NCBI GenBank assembly: GCA_902494345.1
Contig: CABUSV010000011.1
Coordinates: 1-64,000 of the forward strand
Reading direction: 5' to 3'
DNA from: an uncultured Collinsella sp.
GTDB taxonomy: Bacteria; Actinomycetota; Coriobacteriia; Coriobacteriales; Coriobacteriaceae
Length of the DNA: 64,000 bases
Shown here piece after piece: positions 33,598 to 42,034 of the stretch (positions are counted from its first letter, which is position 1; the number at the start of each line of letters is the position of its first letter). The notes beneath the pieces were generated by a model, which saw nothing but the letters and a program-made list of their open reading frames with translations, was not told where the DNA came from and made no database searches. Both the position numbers and the translations under genes were made by a program.

Positions 33598-34332
33598 CTA
33601 CGCTAGCCCCAAGTGCGATTTGACCTCGGCAGCGCGACGGCGTGAAACGGGCACCGTCGAGCTCACACGGTCGAGCCTGAGCTCCATCAGGCCCGTGGAG
33701 CCGATCTCGACATTATGCACGTCTTCCAAATTAACCAGATAGCTGCGATGGACGCGGATAAAGCCCTCGGAGGCCAGGCGCCGCTCGAGCGAGGAAATCG
33801 ACTCATTGATCAGGTATGTTCCCTCGGCGCAGACGGCGTTGCAAAAATCGGCGCGCGCCTCAAAGTAGCAGACATCCGCCACGGGAATGAACACCCTTTT
33901 GCCCCCGCGATCCACCGTCAGGCGCAAAGGCTGGCGCGGAGCATGGACGACACGACGAGCACCCAGGGCAGTCTCGATCTTGTCGAGTGCCTTTGACAGG
34001 CGGGCATCCTCCACCGGTTTGACGACGTAATCGACCGCATCGAGGTTATAGGCATCGGCCGCATACTCGGCAAATGCCGTCACAAACACCACGACCGGCG
34101 GCGTCTTTAGGTTCTGCAGCGTCTCGGCAAGCTCAATTCCCGAGCGACCGGGCATGGTAATGTCTAAAAACAGCACGTCGGGCTTGTTCGACAGAATCGA
34201 CTCCACGGCTTCGGTGACATTGCCCGCCTCGGCAATCTGACCCACACGCGTATCCTGTTCCAACAGATAGCGTAGCTCAGCCCTAATGGGAGGCTCGTCA
34301 TCAACCACCAAGATGTTCCAGCCCTCGGACAT
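33598..34332 (-). CDS. LytTR-family response regulator
   Basis: A 244-aa regulator. The receiver domain (1-120) has LVVDDE, the phospho-Asp in LFLDITMP and Lys in YVVKPVEDARL. The LytTR domain (about 140-244) has YFEARADFCNAVCAEG and FIRVHRSYLVNLEDV. It lies 38 bp after its kinase gene, with GAGGGG before the ATG. Both domains resemble the regulator at 27710 in many positions (for example PVSRRR near the C terminus of each), supporting a duplication of the whole kinase-regulator pair. Confidence 0.92.
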   Translation of the reverse strand: MSEGWNILVVDDEPPIRAELRYLLEQDTRVGQIAEAGNVTEAVESILSNKPDVLFLDITMPGRSGIELAETLQNLKTPPVVVFVTAFAEYAADAYNLDAVDYVVKPVEDARLSKALDKIETALGARRVVHAPRQPLRLTVDRGGKRVFIPVADVCYFEARADFCNAVCAEGTYLINESISSLERRLASEGFIRVHRSYLVNLEDVHNVEIGSTGLMELRLDRVSSTVPVSRRRAAEVKSHLGLA

Positions 34333-34370
34333 ATGCGCTTCCCCTCTTTTTCTCTCAATCCAACCGTATG

Positions 34371-35756
34371 CTACACCGTTAGCGGCGCCGGCTCATGCGG
34401 CTCGCCGTTCAACTCAACGATGACCTGCGTTCCCATGCCCTCCTGTGACTTCACGCGCATGCCAGAATCTTCTCCGTAAAAGAAATGGATGCGCTGAAGC
34501 ACGTTGAAGAGCGCCAGGCCGCAACCTCGCTTGACGGAGCCATCGGCGGTAATGCTCTCGGGCTCCTCTCGGCGATGCTGCTCAAACAGATGCGCGCAGA
34601 CGTCTTCGCTCATCCCGATGCCGTCATCTTCGACGATGATCTCCAAGCCGTCATCGGTCTCAAAAGCCCTAACACGAATAGAAAGCGGCTCGATCTCGCG
34701 CTGCGCATGCTTGATGCAGTTTTCGAGCAACGGCTGCAAGATAAATGGCGGTACCAGGCTGTCGCGCACCTCAAAGTCGATATCGACCGAAACGCGCAGA
34801 CGGCCGTCGCCATACCGGGCCTGCATAAGATTGATATAACGAGTGCCCTGTTCCACCTCGTGCTTGAGCGTGGTGAGCGTATCGGAGTCAGAAAGCGTCT
34901 GACGATAGTAGTTGGAAAAGTCGATCAGCAACGATCGTGCCTTGTCGGGCTCGGTTCGAACGAGCGACACGATCGTGCTAATGGTATTGAATAGAAAATG
35001 CGGGTCGACCTGCGACTGCAGGGCGCGAAGCTCAACGCGGGCCGTAAGCTCGTCCTGGCGCTCGAGCTCAAAGCTGGCAAGCTGCGTGGAAATGAGGTCG
35101 GCAAAGCCCGAGGCCAACGCCGTCTGGCGCATATCGATGCTGCTCAGGCGGGGATAGTACAGCTCGAGCGTACCCACGCAATGCCCGCGCACGGTAAGCG
35201 GCGCGACAATGCCGGCTCGCAAACGGGGAAAATAGCCGCCCGTCTCATAGGAGGCGTCACGCGAAAATACACTCTGCTCGCCGGACTCGATCACGTTGAG
35301 CGTGGTCTTGAGCACGACCGGGGTGCCGGCAGGGCATTTTGCCGAGTCCTCGCCCCAGCTTGCCAGCACCTGCTTGCCGTCGGTAAAGCAGATGGCAGAG
35401 GCAATGGTCTCGGACAGGATGATTTTCGAGGCGCCCAGGGCCGCTTCGGGCGTAAGGCCGCGCGACGTGTAGGCGAATATTTTTGATGCGATGGCGAGCG
35501 TACGGTCGGTTGCGCTCGACGTGAGGTCGTCGGGGACCACAAAGACATACGAGAAGAAGAAGCACAGCATGACCAGGCCGGCAATAACGACAACGCCTGG
35601 AACGGGATTGGGATTATCGGTTAAATCCCAGATAAGCAGCAGGATAAGCGCCGGAACGACAATACCGAGCAGGATGGCCTGGACCACATGCTGGGCCGTA
35701 CGAAAGACCTTGGTAGAGTTGTAGCTCTTGCCCAGAATCAGCCTGTTTAAATCCAC
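34371..35756 (-). CDS. LytS/YehU-type sensor histidine kinase
   Basis: A membrane sensor kinase of about 461 aa with two hydrophobic segments (about 20-75), a GAF-like sensor region and a His_kinase core with QVDPHFLFNTISTIV as the phospho-acceptor and QPLLENCIKHA and DDGIGM in the ATPase part. The start is taken as GTG at 35756, with GAGGGG 6 nt upstream; an ATG two codons earlier abuts that site. It lies downstream of the amidohydrolase/permease operon behind a weak terminator, so it may sense a substrate of that pair, which is inference. Confidence 0.9.
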   Translation of the reverse strand: MDLNRLILGKSYNSTKVFRTAQHVVQAILLGIVVPALILLLIWDLTDNPNPVPGVVVIAGLVMLCFFFSYVFVVPDDLTSSATDRTLAIASKIFAYTSRGLTPEAALGASKIILSETIASAICFTDGKQVLASWGEDSAKCPAGTPVVLKTTLNVIESGEQSVFSRDASYETGGYFPRLRAGIVAPLTVRGHCVGTLELYYPRLSSIDMRQTALASGFADLISTQLASFELERQDELTARVELRALQSQVDPHFLFNTISTIVSLVRTEPDKARSLLIDFSNYYRQTLSDSDTLTTLKHEVEQGTRYINLMQARYGDGRLRVSVDIDFEVRDSLVPPFILQPLLENCIKHAQREIEPLSIRVRAFETDDGLEIIVEDDGIGMSEDVCAHLFEQHRREEPESITADGSVKRGCGLALFNVLQRIHFFYGEDSGMRVKSQEGMGTQVIVELNGEPHEPAPLTV

Positions 35757-35793
35757 CGTCATCCCCTCTTGTCCGTGGCACCGATAGCAATAA

Positions 35794-35815
35794 AGAGGGC
35801 CGCAAGCGACCCTCT
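35794..35815 (-). terminator. Terminator of the amidohydrolase operon
   Basis: AGAGGG (35794-35799) pairs with CCCTCT (35810-35815), with an inner GC pair set. TTTATT follows on the minus strand. It is short, so read-through into the kinase gene is possible. Confidence 0.6.
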
Positions 35816-35873
35816 CCATTGCATTATGCAATCAAAAACTGTGTTTTACATCCAGCCATCGACAAACGGTATC

Positions 35874-37151
35874 TTAGGCGCTGTATTTGTTGGCCTCGCC
35901 AAAGGTGCCAGCCTCGACGATCCAGCCGTCCTTCATGATGACGTCCATGTTGTCGGTGTTGAGCACGTGGATGTCGGCGGCGACGTCACCGTTGACGACC
36001 AGCAGGTCGGCGCACTTGCCGGCCTCGATGGAACCGGTCTCGTCCTCGATGTGGCACATCTTGGCACCGTTGAGGGTGGCGCAGGTGATGGTCTCGACCG
36101 GGGTGAAGCCGATCTTGTCGACGAACTCGTACATCTCCTCGATGGAGCAGGTGCCGTACGGGGTGACGAAGGAGAAGGAGTCGGAGCCGATCGTCATGAC
36201 GACGCCGCGCTTCTTGGCCTCGCGCAGGCAGTCGTAGTTGCGCTGCAGCTCTTTCTCAACCAGGGTGCCCTCGTACTTGTCGTGCAGCTCGGGGACGTAG
36301 ACGGGTGGATAGGTGGCGTACCAGGTGGGCAGGAAGGCGATCGTCGGGGTGAAGAAGGTGCCCTGCTCGGCCATGAGGTCCATGGTGCGCTCATCGATAT
36401 CGAAACCGTGAATCAGCTGCTCGCAGCCAAAGCGGACGGAATCGTAGGCAGCGGCGTGGTTGTTGTAGCAGTGGCTCCACACGGGGATGCCGACCATCTT
36501 TGCCTCTTCGACCACGGCCTGGATCTCCTCGGAGCAATAGTGCTGGTCGCGACCGGAGTCCCAGCGCCAGATGCCGCCACCGGTAGCCCAGATCTTGATG
36601 GCATCGGGGTTCTCGCGCAGGCGACGACGGACGGCCTTGCGCAGATCCCAAGGACCGTCGACCTGGTCGCCCCAGGGGTGGGATTCCTTGTTGAGCTCCT
36701 GGGTGCAGTGGTGGGAGTCACCGTGACCGGCAACGCGACAGAAGCCGAGGCCGGTGGCCAGAACGCGCGGGCCCTTAAAGACGCCCTTGTCGATGCAGTC
36801 ACGGATCTGGATACCAAAGCGGCCGATCTCGCAGACGGTGGTGAGACCGTGGGTGAGGCAGTCGTAGGCCTGCTTGACGGCGACGGCCTGCTTCTCGAGG
36901 AGCGGCTGCATGACCCAATCGGTGTCATCGTCGGTCAGGTTGCCCGAGAAGTGCAGGTGGGTGTCGATCAGGCCGGGAAGGACAGTCTTGCCGGCGGCGT
37001 CGATGACCTCAACGCCCTCGGGAAGGTCCTGCATAGCGCCGGCGTACTCGATCTTGCCGTTGTCGTCGACGAGAACGAGGGAGTTCTCGACCGGCTCGGC
37101 ACCGGTACCGTCGATGAGCTTGCCGCCAACGATTGCATACTGAGTGGACAT
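35874..37151 (-). CDS. Amidohydrolase-family metal enzyme (peptidase/imidazolonepropionase-like)
   Basis: A 425-aa metal-dependent hydrolase with the TIM-barrel amidohydrolase fold. Metal ligands are seen in PGLIDTHLHF, the carboxylated-lysine candidate in IKIWATGG, the histidines in WSHCYN and LIHGFD, and the aspartate in TIGSDSF. Relatives are Xaa-Pro or Xaa-Arg dipeptidases and imidazolonepropionase-like enzymes. It follows the APC permease by 131 bp, so the pair may import and hydrolyse a dipeptide or cyclic amide. AAGGAGG precedes the ATG. The substrate is not known. Confidence 0.88.
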   Translation of the reverse strand: MSTQYAIVGGKLIDGTGAEPVENSLVLVDDNGKIEYAGAMQDLPEGVEVIDAAGKTVLPGLIDTHLHFSGNLTDDDTDWVMQPLLEKQAVAVKQAYDCLTHGLTTVCEIGRFGIQIRDCIDKGVFKGPRVLATGLGFCRVAGHGDSHHCTQELNKESHPWGDQVDGPWDLRKAVRRRLRENPDAIKIWATGGGIWRWDSGRDQHYCSEEIQAVVEEAKMVGIPVWSHCYNNHAAAYDSVRFGCEQLIHGFDIDERTMDLMAEQGTFFTPTIAFLPTWYATYPPVYVPELHDKYEGTLVEKELQRNYDCLREAKKRGVVMTIGSDSFSFVTPYGTCSIEEMYEFVDKIGFTPVETITCATLNGAKMCHIEDETGSIEAGKCADLLVVNGDVAADIHVLNTDNMDVIMKDGWIVEAGTFGEANKYSA

Positions 37152-37233
37152 GGTTCCTCCTTATGGATCCATATAGTGGGCGAGGCCGTGTTGGGTTAAG
37201 GCCTCACAAAGCTACCCAAGTGGTGCCGGGTTC

Positions 37234-37262
37234 GGTGCGCGGGAGAAAGGATTCCGCGCACC
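37234..37262 (-). other. Intercistronic hairpin, permease to amidohydrolase
   Basis: GGTGCGCGG (37234-37242) pairs with CCGCGCACC (37254-37262), between the permease stop codon and the amidohydrolase gene. There is no T-tract on the minus strand. It may protect the permease mRNA or attenuate the downstream gene. Confidence 0.5.
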
Positions 37263-37282
37263 CGATCCGCCCCGGCTAGGCG

Positions 37283-38734
37283 TTACTTTTTGCGGGAATT
37301 GGTGAAAGCCATGAGGGCCAGGCCAATAGCCAACCAGCCGATCACGATGCTCCACTCCACCATGTTGAGGGAGGCGGGAGAGAACGGAATCACGAGCAAG
37401 CCGATGATGATGGCGCAGGCGGCGATAGCGAGGCCGATGCCAAACTTGCCGCCGGGCACCTCGTAGGGACGAGGCAGGTCGGGCTCGGTGAAGCGCATAC
37501 GCAGGCAGGCGAGGGCGACCATGCCGCAGGAGAAGATGAAGGCGAGAGCCGACACGTTGGTCAGAGGAATGAGCATGTTCTTACCCAGGAACGGACCGAT
37601 GACGGTGATGACGCCCAGAACGACACAGGCGAGCTTGGGAGCGCCGGACTTGGGGTCGACCTCGGCGAACTTCTCGGGCAGCTGGCCCTTGCGGCCCATG
37701 GCGAGCATGATGCGGCTCGTGGCGCCGTAGAAGGAGTTCATCGGACCCATGGGTCCAAGCGTGGCGATGACGAGCATGGCCAGGTACAGAAGCATATTGA
37801 TGCCCTTGAGGCAGGCAAGCGCGGGAACCGGGCTCTTAACAAACTCATGCCAGTCGAGGATGGTGCCGAACGAGTAGATGCAGACCATGTAGAAGCCGCC
37901 GGCGGCCAGCAGGGCCAGGGAGATGATCTTTCCGAACTTATTCCAGTTGAGGCCCTCGGCCGCCTCCTCAGCCTGCTGAGGAATGGTGTCGAAACCGGCG
38001 TAGAAGAACGGGGTCAGAACCAGGACCGACACGATGCCGGCGAACAGGCTGGTGCTCTCGGTAGCGGCCTTGCCGCCGCCAGCACCGGCGACCTGGGAGA
38101 ACACGGGCATGGCGTTGTCCGGCGAGCCGGTGAACAGCGAGACGCCCATGGCGAGCAGCATGCCGCAGAGCAGGGCCTTGGTCAGGAAGGCCTGGAGCTT
38201 GGCGGCCGAGCTGGCGCCGCGGAAGTTGAGGAAGATGACGTAGACTGCAAAGCCGAGCGCGATTAGCGTCGGGAACAGGTAAACGTCGGCGCCCAAGATG
38301 GTGTAGAGCTTGACGGCGCGCAGCCACTCAAGGCCGGGCAGGCTGCCGAACATCTCGGACACGAGGGTCGAAATGGCGATGGCTTCCCACGGGCACAGGA
38401 TGCCGTTGCCCAGGGCCAAAAGCCATCCGGTGATGTAGCTCAGCGTACGGCCAAAGCTACGGTCGACATACTCGACGATGCCGCCCGAGATGGGGATGGC
38501 AGCCGTGAGCTCACCGAAAACAGCTCCGACGGGCACGAGGAAGATTGCACCCAAGAGGAATGCGATCATAGCGGGAACGGGACCGCCGCCCACGACCATC
38601 CAGTCGCCGACCTGCAGAACCCAACCGGTGCCGATGATGGCACCGAAACCGATGGTGAAGAAGTTCCAGAGCGAAAGCGTTTTCTTCATGCCGCCGTTAC
38701 CCTCGACTGCAACTTCTGCGTTCTTGTCCGCCAT
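37283..38734 (-). CDS. APC-superfamily amino acid permease
   Basis: A 483-aa membrane transporter with about twelve hydrophobic segments. The first segment has FFTIGFGAIIGTGW, the glycine-rich substrate-binding turn of APC permeases, and the middle has FYAGFDTIPQQAEEA. The C-terminal part carries RMRFTEPDLPRPYEVPGG, also family-typical. It is the first gene of the operon with the amidohydrolase. AAAGGAGGGG precedes the ATG. The substrate is likely an amino acid or amide, unproven. Confidence 0.92.
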   Translation of the reverse strand: MADKNAEVAVEGNGGMKKTLSLWNFFTIGFGAIIGTGWVLQVGDWMVVGGGPVPAMIAFLLGAIFLVPVGAVFGELTAAIPISGGIVEYVDRSFGRTLSYITGWLLALGNGILCPWEAIAISTLVSEMFGSLPGLEWLRAVKLYTILGADVYLFPTLIALGFAVYVIFLNFRGASSAAKLQAFLTKALLCGMLLAMGVSLFTGSPDNAMPVFSQVAGAGGGKAATESTSLFAGIVSVLVLTPFFYAGFDTIPQQAEEAAEGLNWNKFGKIISLALLAAGGFYMVCIYSFGTILDWHEFVKSPVPALACLKGINMLLYLAMLVIATLGPMGPMNSFYGATSRIMLAMGRKGQLPEKFAEVDPKSGAPKLACVVLGVITVIGPFLGKNMLIPLTNVSALAFIFSCGMVALACLRMRFTEPDLPRPYEVPGGKFGIGLAIAACAIIIGLLVIPFSPASLNMVEWSIVIGWLAIGLALMAFTNSRKK

Positions 38735-39090
38735 TGTTCCCCTCCTTTCCTTTTTGACGCCTCTTTGGCGTCACCCCTTACGCGGTCTGTTTTGCCGCGC
38801 GCTTTTGTTTCGTGGCTTTAAGATACGGCCTTGGCGCAGCATGGCCGCTTGTGGCTCGACCGAAGGCAGAACTGCAAAACGAGCGGCGCCGTTTTTGGGA
38901 CGAACGGCACGGTTTGCCGTTCATTGTTGCCGCCCGACGGGCGCACGCTCATCGGACGCATATAGAGATGTTTTGAAGCAGTGTGTTTTGCGCCTTTCGT
39001 ACCGTTTACCGAGCTTTTGACGCGCAGACCCATTTGTTACACATCTTTTTTGTAGGATAGACAGGCTATACATGAGACAAGGCGGTACGA
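38735..39090. promoter_or_regulatory. Divergent promoter region, permease and C39-like peptidase genes
   Basis: This 356-bp gap must hold the promoters of both divergent genes. One clear hairpin is present: GAACGGCA (38902-38909) with TGCCGTTC (38915-38922). No convincing -35/-10 pair could be fixed, and no other feature is seen. Confidence 0.35.
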
Positions 39091-40125
39091 ATGGCATACG
39101 GATACAACGACGGCGATCAACGGCGACAAAGCGTTCGCCTTGCTGGCCGCACCACGCCGACGCCCAGAAGCGCCACGAGCAGCAATCCGCAACGCCCTCA
39201 AGAGCAACCCAGGACTTCGTCTCGGCAGCAGACAAGCAGAACACGGCAGAGTGGCCGTCCGAGCACGGACACAAGCGCGCAGCAAGATAGCCGCTTGGGC
39301 GCGCGCACTCGACAGCGTCAGGCCGAGGTTCCGCAACTGAGCCACAACGGCGCACGTCAGCCCGGCATCCATATCAGCCGCTTCTTTTCGCATCCCCAAG
39401 GCGGACGCGACGGCAAGCCTTACCGCTCGACATCGTACGTGAATGCCCCCGCCCTGCCGGCTCGTCGACTTTGCCTCGCACTGTGCTCGATCCTCACCTG
39501 TCTGGCCTTTGTGCTTATGAGCTCCTGTATGTCCCACGGCTCGGCCGGTCTCGAGCCCACCGCCGAGGAAAAGCTGCTCAAGGCCCCCGTCGCGCCCGGT
39601 TATTCTTTCGCCTTTTCGACCCCGCGCTCGCAATGGCAAGCCGGAACGATGCCCCATATCTATCAGATCGACCCTGCGTGGTCGGAGCTGCCTTACGCCG
39701 GCGGCACCATCCGCCAAAATGCCTGTGGGCCCACGTGCCTTACCATGGTCTATATCTTTAAGACGGGACGCACCGATATGACCCCCGTCGATATGTGCGC
39801 GCTTTCCGAGGCGGGCAATTACGCCCCCACCGGTGCAACCGAATGGTCGTTTATGACGAGCGGCGCGTGGCAGTTGGGACTTAACGGAACGGAGCTCCAT
39901 GACGATCGCGACTCGATGACTCAGGCGCTGCGTTCGGGAGCGCCCGTCATCGCCGCCGTTCGACCGGGCACCTTTACCAACGTGGGCCACTACATCGTGC
40001 TTTACGGTATTGACGACGCCGACCAGATTGAAGTCTTCGATCCCAACTCGGCCAGCCGCAGCGCCCGCCGTTGGGGCGTCGTAGAGGTCCTTAACGAAGT
40101 CGAAGCCATGTGGGCCTACTACTAG
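39091..40125 (+). CDS. Membrane-anchored C39-like cysteine peptidase
   Basis: A 344-aa protein. The first ~120 residues are a disordered cytoplasmic region rich in Gln, Arg, Ser and Thr. A transmembrane segment follows (about 126-146), then an extracellular C39-like peptidase domain (about 165-340) with catalytic Cys212 in QNACGPTC, His300 in GHYIVLYG and Asp317 in FDPNS. Related proteins act in peptidoglycan or peptide processing. AAGGCGG precedes the ATG. It stands alone, with a large repeat region downstream. The catalytic triad is complete, but the target is unknown. Confidence 0.82.
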   Translation: MAYGYNDGDQRRQSVRLAGRTTPTPRSATSSNPQRPQEQPRTSSRQQTSRTRQSGRPSTDTSAQQDSRLGARTRQRQAEVPQLSHNGARQPGIHISRFFSHPQGGRDGKPYRSTSYVNAPALPARRLCLALCSILTCLAFVLMSSCMSHGSAGLEPTAEEKLLKAPVAPGYSFAFSTPRSQWQAGTMPHIYQIDPAWSELPYAGGTIRQNACGPTCLTMVYIFKTGRTDMTPVDMCALSEAGNYAPTGATEWSFMTSGAWQLGLNGTELHDDRDSMTQALRSGAPVIAAVRPGTFTNVGHYIVLYGIDDADQIEVFDPNSASRSARRWGVVEVLNEVEAMWAYY

Positions 40126-40128
40126 TCA

Positions 40129-40195
40129 TTGGGCACTCATTGGGGACAGACTTAAATGAGTGGTCGTCGGGGACAGTCTTACGGACGCCGGCCGA
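40129..40195. repeat. GGGGAC-type extragenic repeat cluster, part 1
   Basis: TCATTGGGGACAGACTTAAA and GGGGACAGTCTTA lie here. The first ~50 bp is almost identical to 46240-46290. It belongs to the extragenic repeat group also seen at 4405, 10639, 46240 and 53755. Confidence 0.6.
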
Positions 40196-40241
40196 GAGCA
40201 GACGAAAAGGGCCATCCCGAACTGCTTGGAACTGCCAGCAC

Positions 40242-40412
40242 GGAAAGCGCATCCTGCTTTGGGGCCCAATAGCGGGGTGCGCTTTCCGTTAGCGGCCCGT
40301 TTGGGAAACTAGGGACCGCTTTTCGACAATAATCCGGGATGCATTTTCCGATTGAGGGCCTCAAGGGAAACCGCACCCCATGTTGGACGCTCATTCTGGG
40401 ATGTGCTTTCCG
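40242..40412. repeat. Array of alternating GGGATGCGCTTTCCG motifs
   Basis: A 15-nt motif recurs: inverted at 40242-40254, direct at 40274-40288 and 40336-40350, inverted at 40366-40379, and direct at 40398-40412, with small changes. Adjacent inverted copies can form hairpins. No open frame runs through it. A related single copy may be at 46225 (GGGATGCGCCTTCC). Confidence 0.6.
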
Positions 40413-40430
40413 CAGTTGATCGATGCGGCC

Positions 40431-40487
40431 TTTAAGGACTGTCCCAAGCTGCCGGCAGGAAAGGAACGTCCCCAAGTGCCGGGTTTC
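40431..40487. repeat. GGGGAC-type extragenic repeat cluster, part 2
   Basis: TTTAAGGACTGTCCCAAGC leads into GCCGGCAGGAAAGG and GTCCCCAAGTGCCGG. The run is nearly identical to 46333-46387 and partly to 53757-53800. With parts above it makes up the 453-bp gene-free gap between the C39-like peptidase and GH1 genes. Confidence 0.65.
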
Positions 40488-40532
40488 CGCAGCCCGCAAT
40501 GCTCCTCATGAACAGCCGCCTCAATAACAAAA

Positions 40533-40562
40533 GCCCCCGCGGCCGAAGCGGACCGCGGGGGC
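40533..40562 (-). terminator. Terminator of the cellobiose PTS operon
   Basis: GCCCCCGCGG (40533-40542) pairs with CCGCGGGGGC (40553-40562). TTTTGTTATT follows on the minus strand, 16 bp past the GH1 stop codon. The loop and right arm closely match the terminator at 46414-46443. Confidence 0.92.
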
Positions 40563-40578
40563 AACAGACCTGCAAGAG

Positions 40579-42033
40579 TTAACTCAAGTCCTCGCCATTT
40601 GATGCAATGACCTTTTGGTACCAGCAGAAGCTGTCCTTTCGGTAGCGATCGAACGTGCCTTTGCCCATATCATCGGCATCGACATAAACAAAGCCATAGC
40701 GCTTCTTCATCTGCCCCGTCGAGGCCGACACCAAATCGATACAGCCCCACGGCGTGTATCCCATCAGGTCAACACCGTCCTCGACAATTGCATCGCGCAG
40801 CGCAAGAATATGCCTTCGCAGGTAATCAATATGATACGCATCGTGGACTTTGCCGTCTTCCAGCGCATCGAGTCCGCCCACACCGTTCTCGGCGATAAAG
40901 AGCGGAAGATGGTAACGATCGTGGTGGCCGGCAAGCGTCATGCGCAAACCCAGCGCATCGATCTGCCACTTCCAGGCAGTCTCTTTATCCTTGAGGTACG
41001 GATTGCGCAACGTCGGGAACACGTTGCCCTCCGCCTTCTCGGCGATCACCTGATCATCGGCGCACACCAAGCGCGAGCAATAGTACGAGAACGAGATGAA
41101 GTCGACCGTATGCTCTGCCAGATACTCCGTATCGCCCGGCTCAAAGGGCACGTGAACACCCTCTTTCTCGAGTGCACGCAGCTTCCAAGCAGGATAGGCG
41201 CCCGCAGCCATCACGTCTGTGTAGAAGTAGCGGCCGCGGTCCTCCTCATACGCAAGCCATACGTCCTCGGGCGCACAACGGTACGGATAGGTCGCACCGG
41301 CAGCGACCATGCAACCCACCTTGTTTGCGGGATCGATCTTGTGCAGAATCTCGACAGCGCGAGCGCTCGCCATAAACATATGGTGCGAGAACGCCGCAGT
41401 CACGGCTGCACGGTCACGCTCATCCTCGAGCGTGACACCCGCGTTGAGATAGGACAGCGCCACGCTGTTGATCTCGTTGAACGTAAGCCAATAACGCACG
41501 AGGCCCTGGTACGCGCGTCCGACGGTCTCGACGTAGTGCGCATACCGCTCGATCATCTCTCGGCTTTGCCAGCCACCATAGCGCTCGACCAGAGCCAACG
41601 GATAGTCGTAGTGCGACAGCGTCACAAGCGGCTCGATTCCATGCTCGCGCAGCGCCTCGAATACCTGACGGTAAAACTCCAAGCCCTCGCCGTTGGGCTC
41701 GGCCTCCATCCCTGTGGGAAAAATACGGCTCCAGCAAATTGAAAGACGCAGGCACTTAAAGCCCATCTCGGCAAAAAGCTCGACATCCTCGTGCCAATGA
41801 TGGAAGAAGTCGTTGCCCCAGCGGCATGGATACAGCCTGTCCGGATCGTCCACGGGCTTTTGCCTGCCAAACATTACATCCCAGCGGTCGGAACCCTGTG
41901 GGATCAGGTCGGAGTGCGACATGCCGCGGCCGCCCTCGTTCCAGCCCCCTTCGGCCTGGTTGGCGGCGAGGGCACCACCCCACAAAAAGCCCTCGGGCAT
42001 ACCGGCGGCAGACGTTCTGTCAAAGTAACTCAT
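40579..42033 (-). CDS. 6-phospho-beta-glucosidase (GH1)
   Basis: A 484-aa cytoplasmic glycoside hydrolase that splits phosphorylated cellobiose or aryl-beta-glucosides delivered by the PTS. FLWGGALAANQAEGG is at the N terminus, the acid/base Glu is in LTFNEIN and the nucleophile Glu in FIAENGVG. WKWQIDALGLR and GYTPWGCIDLVS are also typical. The start at 42033 lies one base past the IIC stop codon, with GAGGA upstream inside the IIC gene, so translation is probably coupled. It is the last gene of the operon. Confidence 0.95.
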   Translation of the reverse strand: MSYFDRTSAAGMPEGFLWGGALAANQAEGGWNEGGRGMSHSDLIPQGSDRWDVMFGRQKPVDDPDRLYPCRWGNDFFHHWHEDVELFAEMGFKCLRLSICWSRIFPTGMEAEPNGEGLEFYRQVFEALREHGIEPLVTLSHYDYPLALVERYGGWQSREMIERYAHYVETVGRAYQGLVRYWLTFNEINSVALSYLNAGVTLEDERDRAAVTAAFSHHMFMASARAVEILHKIDPANKVGCMVAAGATYPYRCAPEDVWLAYEEDRGRYFYTDVMAAGAYPAWKLRALEKEGVHVPFEPGDTEYLAEHTVDFISFSYYCSRLVCADDQVIAEKAEGNVFPTLRNPYLKDKETAWKWQIDALGLRMTLAGHHDRYHLPLFIAENGVGGLDALEDGKVHDAYHIDYLRRHILALRDAIVEDGVDLMGYTPWGCIDLVSASTGQMKKRYGFVYVDADDMGKGTFDRYRKDSFCWYQKVIASNGEDLS

Positions 42034-42034
42034 G

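Noticed and set aside
40242..40412. Possible CRISPR array
   Set aside because: Copies alternate in orientation, units are only 15 nt and spacing is irregular. No cas gene is in the window.
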